A DNA stretch of 64,000 nt from assembly GCF_015218165.1 (NCBI RefSeq), contig NZ_CP048659.1, positions 372,001-436,000 on the forward strand, read 5' to 3'. The number at the start of each line of letters is the position of its first letter. The first letter of the stretch is position 1. The position numbers and the translations under genes were made by a program. This document shows positions 1 to 8,754 of this stretch, piece by piece. The notes under the pieces are model-generated. The model saw only the letters and a program-made list of their open reading frames with translations, ran no database searches and was not told the origin of the DNA. The stretch is from Acinetobacter piscicola (GTDB lineage Bacteria; Pseudomonadota; Gammaproteobacteria; Pseudomonadales; Moraxellaceae).

Positions 1-367
1 GAGAGAGTTTTAGATGCTACTATTTTGAAATAGCAGTGTTTATGAATTGCTAATGTTATGTGGAGATTGTGTGGAGAAAACTGTTAAATGGGAAGTAATT
101 TTAATCTGGCTGAAACTATTATTAATAATAAACACTTGATTTTGTTAAGCTAAATTATTATTTTATAATAACTTTATTAATATTGGTTGATTGAGAAACC
201 TGTTAGAAGTTTTAGATATATTTCATACTATTCTTTATATGAGTTATCTATTTAAAAAGAAGTAATAAAGAAGCTAATGGATCATTTTGAAGTAGAAGTT
301 TTAAAACAAGCTGCTTCGTAATTCTTCAATAAATACGAAGCATATTTTAGTAAATTTAATTCTCTAT
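1..367. other. AT-rich stretch inside the island with no supported gene
   Basis: No reading frame with a credible start is seen. Positions 1-33 are open on the plus strand and end in a TAG, so they could be the tail of a gene starting before the window, but ten codons cannot show this. The only clear structure is the hairpin at 312-342, listed separately. Confidence 0.5.
302..342 (-). terminator. Probable terminator of the 602-aa island gene
   Basis: Arms TGCTTCGTA (312-320) and TACGAAGCA (334-342) pair perfectly over 9 bp around a 13-nt loop. On the minus strand the hairpin is followed by a short T-rich stretch, and it lies 26 bp past the stop of the gene at 368-2176. It could also act for a plus-strand gene entering from the left. 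Confidence 0.5.
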
Positions 368-2176
368 TTATAATTTTTTCTTTTTTATTAATATTTTGAA
401 AATTTTATTAAAACTTGCAACCCAATCAGCTTGGTCAGTATGCATGTGCTTCATGGCTCTTTTTTGATTGAAGTTAGTCTTGCAAATATCGAACCATTTT
501 TTTGTTCCTTTTTTCCCCTCAATTGCTTCACAAATCATGGTTATATTTTTTTCATTAAGCATCTCTTTGGTAATAAATAGAAAAAAACAAAATGCTTCAT
601 TATTTTTGTTATTTTTCTTAATATCAATAAGGTAAAGATGATCATGAAATTCGGCTAACTCTAACTTTAAAAACAAAAGTAATCTTCCAACGTCATCGTT
701 AATCCAAGTATTATGAATAGGGAATTTAACGATGGGCTTTATCTGTAAAAGTGAAAAGGTGTCTGAAAGATTTCCACTTTGATCAATGCAAGATACTTTA
801 GTTAATTTAGTAGAATCTTTTTTAGCTTCAATGTTTTTTAAACTACTAAATATAAGAGCAAGATCATCTACATCTAGTTTATTCGGTTTTTTTTCTGAAT
901 TTTCAGATTTTGTAGGTTTATTCTTTCTATTGCCATAACGGTTGCCTGATGATTCTTCATCTTTATTTTCATTTTTTTCTTTACTTTCAATATATTGTAT
1001 ATTTGATTCAGTTTCAATTACTTCTTCAATAATCTCAATATCGAAGTCAGTAAAATCTACTGAAATATCAGTCTGTTTTTTATTTTCACCTCTGTTGTGA
1101 GATGGGTCTTCTTGGGTGTTGATACGAGTGTTATTGCGTTTTTTTTTGTTTCGACCTTGTCTATGAACTTTATCTTTATCAATGGTTTCTATCTGTTCCT
1201 CTGATTCTGTTACAGGTGCATAAGCTACTATAGGAAAATCAGCAATAGGAGAAACTTTAGATACGTGTGTAATTAAAAATCGTTTTCCATTTTCAAGCCA
1301 AATACCTTCGGCAGTTAAGCTCATTGTTGTTGAATGCGGAGGAATTACACTAGGAAATCTAGATGGATATGGCTTTCCAGTTTTATCGAGTTTTATGTCA
1401 TTTAACGAATTTCGTATATTTAGCACTTTTTCTTGGGTGTTTTTGTTTAGTGCTAGATTTGCCAAAAATGTGATCGCTTCTTTTCCTATGGTTTTAACCA
1501 TATTTTTTTTCAGTACAACAGATATTTTTTCAACATTTTCAACATTTTCAACATTTTGAATTTCATATTTTTCTAAAAATAAATCAACTATATGTGAAAT
1601 ACTGTAATTTTCATTGATGATATGGCCTCTAATGTCCTTTCTTGCAGGGATATAAAAAGCATGGAGTGAATGAATACAACTTGTAAGTACTTCGATATTA
1701 TCATTTGATTTTAAAATACAATATTTACTCATTAAAAATGGGTAATATCTAAAAGGCACATTTGCACTGTATTCATTTTTAGGAATGAATATTTTTTCAT
1801 TATATAAGTAGTATTCGTCTGAATCAGGAATCTTAGCATCAAATCTAATGATCTTTGGTTCGTTAATGGAAAAATCAAACTCAAAATTAACTGTTCTTAG
1901 ACAGTTATTAAAAGAGAATTTTCTTCCCTCTATTCGTGTTTGGCCTTTCCATATTGTGCCAATTTGTACTGTATCCAAATCTCGAAAAGTGACATCATAT
2001 TTGTTGTAAGAATTTTCAGATACATTTAAACGATTAGGGTTTGCCGCATCAAGCTCAACAAGTAGAACTTCAATTAATATATTGTCAGATTCAGAACTCG
2101 AATTTAACTTTAAACAACTATATAGGTAGACAACTCGTTCGATTTCATCATCAGGAAATGAGTCAATAGAGGTCAT
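368..2176 (-). CDS. Uncharacterised 602-aa island protein, possibly TnsE/TniE-like
   Basis: This is the only gene of the island in the window. It starts 121 bp inside the transposon end and reads away from comM. The N-terminal half (about 1-330) looks folded and rich in beta strands. Residues about 335-450 are low-complexity, highly charged (E/K/N/R) and probably disordered. The last 150 residues look folded again, ending in a basic tail. This order (folded, acidic linker, C-terminal domain) and short stretches such as IPPHSTTMSL near residue 280 recall TnsE, the Tn7 targeting protein, but the similarity is weak and judged by eye. It could equally be cargo. A 9-bp triplet repeat in the gene encodes three VEN units near residues 207-215. 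No strong ribosome site precedes the ATG. Confidence 0.6.
   Translation of the reverse strand: MTSIDSFPDDEIERVVYLYSCLKLNSSSESDNILIEVLLVELDAANPNRLNVSENSYNKYDVTFRDLDTVQIGTIWKGQTRIEGRKFSFNNCLRTVNFEFDFSINEPKIIRFDAKIPDSDEYYLYNEKIFIPKNEYSANVPFRYYPFLMSKYCILKSNDNIEVLTSCIHSLHAFYIPARKDIRGHIINENYSISHIVDLFLEKYEIQNVENVENVEKISVVLKKNMVKTIGKEAITFLANLALNKNTQEKVLNIRNSLNDIKLDKTGKPYPSRFPSVIPPHSTTMSLTAEGIWLENGKRFLITHVSKVSPIADFPIVAYAPVTESEEQIETIDKDKVHRQGRNKKKRNNTRINTQEDPSHNRGENKKQTDISVDFTDFDIEIIEEVIETESNIQYIESKEKNENKDEESSGNRYGNRKNKPTKSENSEKKPNKLDVDDLALIFSSLKNIEAKKDSTKLTKVSCIDQSGNLSDTFSLLQIKPIVKFPIHNTWINDDVGRLLLFLKLELAEFHDHLYLIDIKKNNKNNEAFCFFLFITKEMLNEKNITMICEAIEGKKGTKKWFDICKTNFNQKRAMKHMHTDQADWVASFNKIFKILIKKKKL
1531..1557. 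repeat. Three tandem 9-bp repeats inside the island gene
   Basis: The unit CAACATTTT occurs three times in a row. It encodes repeated Val-Glu-Asn on the minus strand. The unit is a multiple of three, so copy-number changes would leave the frame intact. Confidence 0.85.
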
Positions 2177-2251
2177 ATCAGAATATACTCTAATAAAGGT
2201 TATTATAAAAAAGAAATTATGAGTTATTAATAGTCTATTTTTATATATTTG

Positions 2252-2291
2252 ACTAGCTTCTATTTTTGTAAACTAGCTTTTATTTTTGTAA
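2252..2291 (-). repeat. Two adjacent 20-bp TnsB-type binding sites at the transposon end
   Basis: Read on the minus strand, TTACAAAAATAAAAGCTAGT (2291-2272) is followed directly by the same 20 bases with one change, A to G (2271-2252). A weaker third copy, ATATAAAAATAGACTA, lies at 2246-2231. The core ACAAAAATAG resembles the ACAAAATAG core of Tn7 TnsB sites, and closely packed sites resemble the right end of Tn7. They also overlap the promoter region of the 602-aa gene, so transposase binding could repress that gene (inference). Confidence 0.75.
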
Positions 2292-3137
2292 GTGACACCC
2301 GCCACCGACTAAGGCAATAGCAGATGCCGTATGGTGCGGAGCACGATAGGGACGTTGTCCAAAGTGATGCTTTAAATTGGCAATCGAATAAATACTGGCA
2401 ACTTGCAGATTTTCCTGATGATTGAGTGGCGGTAAAATACTGGGTAGCCGAGAGGCTAATAATGTTTTGCCTGTGCCGGGTGGACCTTTAAATAAAATAG
2501 AATGCCCACCAGCAGCTGCAATTTCTAAAGCTCGGCGTGGACGCATTTGTCCTTTTACATCTGCTAAATCAAACTTATAATGTTGCTGCAATGCAGTACT
2601 TACATTTTCAGTTGCAGAAATTGTTTGCGTATTGGAAAAATGCGCACAGACTTGTTTTAAGTGAGACGCAGCGAAGACTTTGATTTCAGGCAGTTGTGCT
2701 GCCTCTGTTGCATTTTCTGTGGGGAGCATTAAGCAGTGTTGTGCCTGTTGGCATGCCATAGCAATGGTCAATGTGCCTGAGCTTGGTCTAAGATGCCCAT
2801 CGAGTGCTAATTCCCCAATAAATTCAAAATCATCCGTTTGACCTTCAGGAATTTGACCTGTGGCAATTAAAATCCCCATTGCAATGGGGAGGTCTAAGCG
2901 TGAGCCATCTTTGGGTAAATCGGCTGGGGCTAAATTAATGGTTAAACGTTTGGTCGGAAATTGAAAACCACTGTTAATAATGGCTGAGCGCACTCGATCT
3001 TTACTTTCTCTCACCGCAGCTTCAGGTAAACCTACAATGGTTAAAGAGGGTAAACCTGCGCTGACATGAACTTCAACTTCTATTTGTGGTGCATGTAACC
3101 CGAGTAAACCTCGTGTATAAATTTTGGCAAAAGACAT
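2280..3137 (-). pseudogene. comM: comM, 5' part only, interrupted by the island
   Basis: Encodes the first 280 residues of ComM (YifB/Mg-chelatase-like AAA+ ATPase, normally about 495 aa), the helicase that extends branch migration during natural transformation. The N-terminal domain starts MSFAKIYTRGLLG, and Walker A GPPGTGKT is present near residue 220. After the codons for VGGG the frame runs into the transposon and gains five foreign residues before a TAA at 2280. The start at 3137 is preferred over a longer frame that begins at 3188, because homologues begin MSFAK. Walker B and the C-terminal half are missing, so the fragment is not expected to work, and transformation should be reduced unless the element leaves. 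Confidence 0.95.
2298..2302. other. Expected 5-bp target-site copy beside the insertion
   Basis: Directly outside the TGT terminus is CCCGC (GCGGG in comM orientation). As I recall, AbaR elements in comM duplicate ACCGC at the same codons, so this is one base different and in register. The second copy would be at the far end of the island, outside the window. Confidence 0.5.
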
Positions 3138-3214
3138 GTTATTATTCCAATTTGCTTTATTTTTAATCGTTTTATTGTTTTTATGCACTTCTTTTGTGCA
3201 AAAAATATTATTTT

Positions 3215-3436
3215 TTATTTTTGAATCAAGGTTTCTAGGGTCTTAACTTGTGCTTGTAAGGCTGTTAAACGGGTATTGGCATTTTGTAGTGCAGTTTTTT
3301 GGCGTTCTAATTCATCTTTTGAGACCAGATCCATTTTACTGACAGTTTCATTGAGTAATGCACGTAAATTGTGCTCTAAATCTTTCTTGGGTTGATCAAT
3401 TTGTTCCAAAATTGCCTGTAATAGTGTTTCAATCAT
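3215..3436 (-). CDS. ubiK: Ubiquinone biosynthesis accessory factor UbiK (YqiC/BMFP family)
   Basis: A 73-aa protein with an N-terminal amphipathic helix and a C-terminal coiled coil (about residues 40-73), the layout of the BMFP/YqiC family. In enterobacteria UbiK helps assemble the aerobic Ubi complex with UbiJ, and it can bind membranes. The ATG at 3436 is chosen because a GGA lies 8 bases upstream and homologues begin MIETLLQAI; an in-frame TTG four codons earlier is less likely. It lies 77 bp upstream of comM on the same strand, so both may share a transcript. Confidence 0.85.
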   Translation of the reverse strand: MIETLLQAILEQIDQPKKDLEHNLRALLNETVSKMDLVSKDELERQKTALQNANTRLTALQAQVKTLETLIQK

Positions 3437-3654
3437 TTTAATGTCCAAAAAATAGTGAGATTGGTTTAGTTTAACATTGCTTTGAAATAGACCCTAGTGT
3501 TAACTGAATAGTATCGAGTGAATTAATAATAAAATACAAAAAATCAATCGCAAATATAAAATTTTTAAAGTGAAAACTACAAGAAAATGTATAAAATAAG
3601 GTACAAGGCGATTTCTGACAAAATCACTTAACACTCCCCAACCGTTAAGTAATT

Positions 3655-3670
3655 TTGGCATGAAAATTGA
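3655..3670 (+). promoter_or_regulatory. Sigma-54-type promoter of glnK-amtB
   Basis: TTGGCATGAAAATTGA matches the -24/-12 pattern TTGGCAYG-N4-TTGC except for the last base. The -12 element lies about 42 bp before the glnK start. Nitrogen control through RpoN and NtrC is the rule for glnK-amtB in Proteobacteria; an NtrC site was not identified. Confidence 0.65.
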
Positions 3671-3693
3671 ACATAAAACCTTACTGGTGATAA

Positions 3694-4050
<357 letters not shown>

Positions 4051-4109
4051 TTTGGCATGAAGTTTGCTGAGTAACAGATAACTCAGAAAAACTTGGTTGG
4101 GGGATACGA

Positions 4110-5495
4110 ATGAAAAAAATACTACTTGCGCTCAGCCTGTCTGGCGCACTTCTTGGTGGATCAGTTGCGTGGGCTGAAGAAAGCGTAACTGAACCCACTG
4201 CTACAGCAGTCACAGCATCAAGTGCTGCTACGCCAACATCTATATCAACAACAGAAAGTACACCTGTTGCTGCTCCAGCAGTAAAAGAAGAACCAACGTT
4301 AAATACGGGTGATACGGCTTGGATTTTGGTTTCAACTGCTTTGGTTTTGCTGATGACGATTCCTGGTCTCGCATTATTCTACGGCGGTATGGTGCGTAAA
4401 AAAAATGTCCTAAGTACCATGGCACACAGCTTACTTGCTGCTGCAATTGTAAGTATTGTTTGGGTGGTCGTTGGCTATACCTTAACCTTTAGTGGTGGTA
4501 ATGCCTTTATTGGTAATCTAGATAAACTCATGCTTTCAGGTATCACAACCGATGCACTCAGTGGTACGATTCCTGAAATTCTTTTTGTTATTTTTCAAAT
4601 GACCTTTGCCATTATTACTGTGGCGATTATCAGCGGTTCTATCGCTGAACGTATGAAATTTAGTGCTTATATTGCATTTATTACAATTTGGGTCGTGATT
4701 GTGTATGCCCCTATTGCCCATTGGGTATGGGGTGGTGGTTGGTTAATGAATGATGGTGCACTTGATTTTGCAGGCGGTACGGTGGTGCATATCAATTCAG
4801 GTGTAGCAGGCTTAGTTACCGCATATTTATTGGGTAAACGTATTGGGCTTGGTAAAGAGTCAATGGCGCCACATAATCTAACTTTAACCGTGCTTGGTGC
4901 AAGTCTGGTTTGGGTCGGTTGGTTCGGTTTCAATGGTGGGTCTGCTTTAGGTGCAAACGGCTCAGCAGCCTATGCTTTAATGACCACACAAATTGCCGCA
5001 GCCGCAGCAGCAATTTCATGGTTATTGGTTGAGAAAGTGGTACGTGGGAAAGCATCTGTATTGGGTGCTGCATCAGGTGCAGTTGCAGGTCTAGTGGTCA
5101 TCACTCCAGCGGCAGGTTTTGTCACTGTTGGTGGTGCTTTGATTATGGGCTTGATTGGTGGTGTGGTTTGTTTCTGGGGAATCTCTGGTCTTAAACGTAT
5201 CCTTAAAGCAGATGACTCTTTAGATGCATTTGGTCTACATGGTGTGGGCGGTATTGTTGGTGCCATTCTAACAGCGGTATTTGCAAGTGAATTTATCATG
5301 GGTGAAAAAGCTCCAACTGACATGATGCATCAAATTTGGGTACAAGTTGAAGGTGTGCTTGCAACAATTGCATATTCTGCGGTTATGACTTTTATCATCT
5401 TGAAAGTGATTGATTTGGTGATTGGTATCCGTGTTGGTACAGATGATGAGCGTATGGGACTTGATTTAAGTCAACATGGCGAGCGTATCGAATAA
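4110..5495 (+). CDS. amtB: Ammonium transporter AmtB
   Basis: A 461-aa inner-membrane ammonium channel. It has a cleavable signal peptide (MKKILLALSL start, probable cut after AWA at residue 22), then a long Thr/Ala/Ser-rich periplasmic linker to about residue 64 that is longer than in E. coli, then eleven membrane segments. Motifs seen are FYGGMVRKKN near the start of the membrane domain, the first pore histidine in APIAHWVWGGGW and the second in AFGLHGVGG. It is co-transcribed with glnK, its regulator, and followed by a strong terminator. Confidence 0.95.
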   Translation: MKKILLALSLSGALLGGSVAWAEESVTEPTATAVTASSAATPTSISTTESTPVAAPAVKEEPTLNTGDTAWILVSTALVLLMTIPGLALFYGGMVRKKNVLSTMAHSLLAAAIVSIVWVVVGYTLTFSGGNAFIGNLDKLMLSGITTDALSGTIPEILFVIFQMTFAIITVAIISGSIAERMKFSAYIAFITIWVVIVYAPIAHWVWGGGWLMNDGALDFAGGTVVHINSGVAGLVTAYLLGKRIGLGKESMAPHNLTLTVLGASLVWVGWFGFNGGSALGANGSAAYALMTTQIAAAAAAISWLLVEKVVRGKASVLGAASGAVAGLVVITPAAGFVTVGGALIMGLIGGVVCFWGISGLKRILKADDSLDAFGLHGVGGIVGAILTAVFASEFIMGEKAPTDMMHQIWVQVEGVLATIAYSAVMTFIILKVIDLVIGIRVGTDDERMGLDLSQHGERIE

Positions 5496-5539
5496 GACTA
5501 ATCATAGAATTACATCTAAAGCAGTACTATATATTGTGG

Positions 5540-5567
5540 AAAACAGCCCAATTGGGCTGTTTTTTTT
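5540..5567 (+). terminator. Terminator of glnK-amtB
   Basis: ACAGCCCAATTGGGCTGT (5543-5560) is a perfect palindrome followed by a run of eight T. Confidence 0.9.
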
Positions 5568-5650
5568 CTATATATTGCGTAAAGCTCAACAACAATCCTT
5601 TTTTTTGATACACTAAAGCAAATCTTACAAATGTGTTCAATTAAATCATT

Positions 5651-6121
5651 ATGCATTGTCCATTTTGCAACGCCGCAGATAGTAAAGTGATCGACTCACG
5701 TTTGGCAGCTGAAGGTTGCCAAATTCGTAGACGCCGTGAATGTATTAAATGTGCAGAACGATTTACCACTTTTGAAACCTATGAAGTGGTGATGCCAAGG
5801 GTAAATAAGTCTGATGGTAAAAGTGAACCTTTTGATGAGTCAAAACTACGTCGCTCACTGATGCATGCACTTCAAAAACGTCCCGTCACGCAAGAACAAA
5901 TTGAAACCGTACTCAGTGATATTCAACTCAAAATTCGCCGTTTGGGTGAGCGAGATGTACGTTCACGGACAATCGGAGAAATTGTGATGCAGTCTTTGTT
6001 TGCATTAGATCATGTGGCATATGTGCGTTTTGCTTCGGTGTATCAAGATTTCCAAGACGTTGAAGCTTTTCGCCGTCAGATTGAATTGATGCAACACCGT
6101 GATCAAGAAAAGCAAGATTGA
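5651..6121 (+). CDS. nrdR: Transcriptional repressor NrdR
   Basis: A 156-aa ATP/dATP-sensing repressor of ribonucleotide reductase genes. Four cysteines (3, 6, 31, 34) form the N-terminal zinc ribbon, and residues about 49-139 form the ATP-cone domain with the family sequence [10 protein letters not shown]. It is the first gene of a likely operon with ribD, 21 bp downstream, an arrangement common in gammaproteobacteria. No strong ribosome-binding site is visible in front of the ATG, but the CPFC start is invariant in the family. Confidence 0.95.
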   Translation: MHCPFCNAADSKVIDSRLAAEGCQIRRRRECIKCAERFTTFETYEVVMPRVNKSDGKSEPFDESKLRRSLMHALQKRPVTQEQIETVLSDIQLKIRRLGERDVRSRTIGEIVMQSLFALDHVAYVRFASVYQDFQDVEAFRRQIELMQHRDQEKQD

Positions 6122-6142
6122 TACGGAATATCTGAGAAAATT

Positions 6143-7240
6143 ATGAGCCTTACCTCTTTTGAGCAAGATGCACAGCATCAATATTGGATGCGACAAGCCA
6201 TTGCATTGGCACAACAGGGTCAATATTCCACACGTCCAAATCCGAATGTCGGTTGTGTCATTGTGAAAGATGGCAAAGTGGTTGGAACAGGTTTTCACCC
6301 CAAAGCAGGTCAACCCCATGCAGAAGTTTTTGCGTTACGTGAAGCAGGGCAATTGGCACAAGGTGCAACAGCTTATGTGACCTTAGAACCTTGTGCGCAT
6401 TATGGTCGTACACCACCTTGTGCCAAAGGTTTGGTGGAGGCAGGTGTAGCGCATGTGGTGGTGGCATGTTCTGACCCGAATCCGTTGGTGTCAGGGAAGG
6501 GGGTGCAAATTCTAAAAGAGGCAGGCATTCACGTTGAAGTTGGGGTCTGTGAACCAGAAGCTGCCGTTTTAAATAAAGGCTTTTTAAAAGCGATGGCGAG
6601 TGATATGCCTTATGTGCGTTTAAAAGTCGCTTCTAGTCTAGATGGGCGTACAGCGATGGCATCAGGTGAGTCAAAATGGATTACAGGTTATGAAGCACGT
6701 CAAGATGTGCAGCATTGGCGTGCCATTTCGGGTGCTGTGATCACAGGTATTGAAACCATTTTAGCTGATGATCCACAACTTAATGTACGTCAGTTAGTGG
6801 ATGTTAATCTTGATGATATCGTGCAACCACAACGGGTTGTTTTAGACCGTCAAGGGCGTTTGCCGTTGGATGCACAGATTCTCAAGCACCCTGAAACTGT
6901 CATGGTCATGGGGCCATTTCGTCAGGAGCTTGCCCAATTGGGTGTGACACAATTGGAAATTCAGTCTTTGTCAGCGTTACTCAGAACACTGAAAGATTTT
7001 CAAATTTATGATGTGATGGTTGAAGCAGGTGCAACACTTTCGACCGCTTTTTTACAAGAAAATTTAGTCGATGAAGTGATTAGCTATGTTGCACCAACAT
7101 TTTTAGGTCAATCCGCACGTGCCATGTTCAATGCTAATTTTGAACAGATGTCACAACAACTTCGTTTTAAACTTGAGGATGTGATCCCATTAGGACAAGA
7201 CATCCGCTTAAGATTAACTCCTTTGCAAGAGTCAGTATGA
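6143..7240 (+). CDS. ribD: Riboflavin biosynthesis protein RibD (deaminase/reductase)
   Basis: A 365-aa bifunctional enzyme for two successive riboflavin steps: deamination of the pyrimidine from GTP cyclohydrolase II, then reduction of the ribose. The N-terminal deaminase carries the zinc site HAEVFAL and PCAHYGRTPPC (about residues 55-95). The reductase domain begins near residue 155 with VRLKVASSLDGR. It overlaps the downstream methyltransferase gene by 4 bp (ATGA), indicating translational coupling. Confidence 0.95.
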   Translation: MSLTSFEQDAQHQYWMRQAIALAQQGQYSTRPNPNVGCVIVKDGKVVGTGFHPKAGQPHAEVFALREAGQLAQGATAYVTLEPCAHYGRTPPCAKGLVEAGVAHVVVACSDPNPLVSGKGVQILKEAGIHVEVGVCEPEAAVLNKGFLKAMASDMPYVRLKVASSLDGRTAMASGESKWITGYEARQDVQHWRAISGAVITGIETILADDPQLNVRQLVDVNLDDIVQPQRVVLDRQGRLPLDAQILKHPETVMVMGPFRQELAQLGVTQLEIQSLSALLRTLKDFQIYDVMVEAGATLSTAFLQENLVDEVISYVAPTFLGQSARAMFNANFEQMSQQLRFKLEDVIPLGQDIRLRLTPLQESV

Positions 7241-8541
7241 ATTCAGAGACTTCTTCGGTATATCACAAACGTCGTCACGCCGCCCGTACGACAGATGAAT
7301 ATCTTTTCAATCAGCTTGTACCTTATTTGGGGAACAAGCGCCGATTGTTACATCTGATTTTAGAAGCATTGGAGCAGACAGGGACATTACACCATAAAGG
7401 AAAACGTGCTCCAATTTTTGCTGACTTTTTTGCAGGAAGTGGTGTGGTGTCGCGTTTAGCGCGACAAAATGGTTACCGTGTGATTGCAAATGATTGGGAA
7501 CCTTATAGCCACGCCTTAAATCATGCACTTTTGGCATGTACAGATGCGCCCGCATTTAAGGAATTGGGGGGGTATCAAAAAGCGATAGATTATTTAAACC
7601 GGTTGCCCGAAGTCAAAGGTTGGGTAACCCATAATCTATGTCCACGTAATGATGAGATTTATGATCCTAGTCGTGACCGTTTATTCTTTAAACGTCGTAA
7701 TGGGATGCGAATAGATGCCATTCGTCAGCAAATTGCGACATGGCAAGCGCAAGGTGCAATTGATGATGTGGAAATGAGTGCTTTGCTTGCACCTTTATTA
7801 TACTCAGCAAGTTTTGTCAGTAATACCAGTGGCGTATTTAAAAGCTTTCATCATGGTTGGGGCGGGCGTACGCAGTCTGCTTTGGAACGGATTGAGTCTT
7901 TACTTTGGTTGATGCCAAGCCGTTTTTGTGACATTGGGGCAGATGCGAAACAAAGTACACCCATGGCAGAAATGTGGTGTGTCGATGCACAGCATTTAGC
8001 CAATCAAATGAGTGGCTTTGAAGTGGATGTTGCTTATCTTGACCCGCCGTATAATCAGCATGCATATAGTAGTAATTATCATGTTTTAAACTCTTTAACC
8101 TTGTGGGATCAAGTGGATATTCCAACACCTGATACCAAGGGATTTAAGAGCGGGATTGACCGAGCATGGCGTAAAGAGCGCCCAAGTCCTTATAATTCTT
8201 CTAAACATGCACAAGAAGCGTATGAAAAATTATTGTCGACGATTAATGCTCGTTATATTTTAACCAGTTATTCAACGGATGGTAATATCGAAGTTAAAGA
8301 CTTGCTCGAAGCCAATTTAAAACGTGGCAAAGTGTCGCTTTTGACTCAAGATGTACCCCGTTATCGAGTGAGTAAGCAACGTCAGTCAGAGCGTGCACGT
8401 GTCTTAGAGTTTATTGTGATTACCGATACGCATGCTAAATCAGGCCCACCACTGCGCCAACTCTTAGGTCAGCTTTATCATTTCGCTGAATTGGGCGGAG
8501 TAGATACGTCAGGTGTTTGTACGCAACTGGATTTGTGGTAA
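7237..8541 (+). CDS. N6-adenine DNA methyltransferase (D12 class), orphan
   Basis: A 434-aa enzyme with the SAM motif FFAGSG (residues 64-69) and catalytic motif DPPY (269-272), the order typical of D12/Dam-type methyltransferases; NKRRLLHLI near residue 33 fits the family's N-terminal K/R motif. No restriction endonuclease gene is nearby. It is translationally coupled to ribD (ATGA overlap) and ends in a terminator before ribE. As I recall, the equivalent gene at this locus in A. baumannii ATCC 17978 (A1S_0222, AamA) methylates adenine in GAATTC and affects motility and expression. The specificity here is not shown by the sequence. Confidence 0.9.
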   Translation: MNSETSSVYHKRRHAARTTDEYLFNQLVPYLGNKRRLLHLILEALEQTGTLHHKGKRAPIFADFFAGSGVVSRLARQNGYRVIANDWEPYSHALNHALLACTDAPAFKELGGYQKAIDYLNRLPEVKGWVTHNLCPRNDEIYDPSRDRLFFKRRNGMRIDAIRQQIATWQAQGAIDDVEMSALLAPLLYSASFVSNTSGVFKSFHHGWGGRTQSALERIESLLWLMPSRFCDIGADAKQSTPMAEMWCVDAQHLANQMSGFEVDVAYLDPPYNQHAYSSNYHVLNSLTLWDQVDIPTPDTKGFKSGIDRAWRKERPSPYNSSKHAQEAYEKLLSTINARYILTSYSTDGNIEVKDLLEANLKRGKVSLLTQDVPRYRVSKQRQSERARVLEFIVITDTHAKSGPPLRQLLGQLYHFAELGGVDTSGVCTQLDLW

Positions 8542-8554
8542 GGCGAAATAAAAC

Positions 8555-8581
8555 AGATGCTTAAAAATAGCATCTTTTTTA
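8555..8581 (+). terminator. Terminator after the methyltransferase gene
   Basis: Arms AGATGCT (8555-8561) and AGCATCT (8569-8575) are followed by six T. It separates ribD-methyltransferase from ribE, which therefore probably has its own promoter in 8582-8754. Confidence 0.85.
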
Positions 8582-8754
8582 GTGCTGAAAATGCCATGGA
8601 ATTGATGGCATCATTGAATCGCGCTCAGCTTTGTTATGATCTGTATATAACAACTTTTAAATGCGCATTGGGCAAGAAGCGTGATAAAGAAAAGATCGAA
8701 TTACACGACGTTCTTGCATAGAATAGCATTGCAACCCAAAAACAAAGGTGAAAT

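Larger units (their letters stand above)
1..2297. mobile_element. End of a Tn7-like (AbaR/Tn6022-type) island inserted in comM; partial
   Basis: The block is visibly more AT-rich than the rest of the window and stops exactly where the comM reading frame is broken (2297/2298). Read inward from comM, the terminus starts TGTCACTT and is followed by two tandem 20-bp repeats of the Tn7 TnsB-site type. Known biology: comM is the standard target of AbaR/Tn6022 elements in Acinetobacter, which are Tn7-like. No transposase is visible here, so the tni genes and the other end must lie before position 1. The family assignment is inferred from the target site plus the terminal structure. Confidence 0.8.

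Noticed and set aside
1..33. Open plus-strand frame ending in TAG at the window edge
   Set aside because: Only ten codons; a real gene tail cannot be told from chance.
8582..8754. Possible FMN riboswitch before ribE
   Set aside because: None of the conserved FMN-aptamer blocks (such as AGGGCGGGG) is present.
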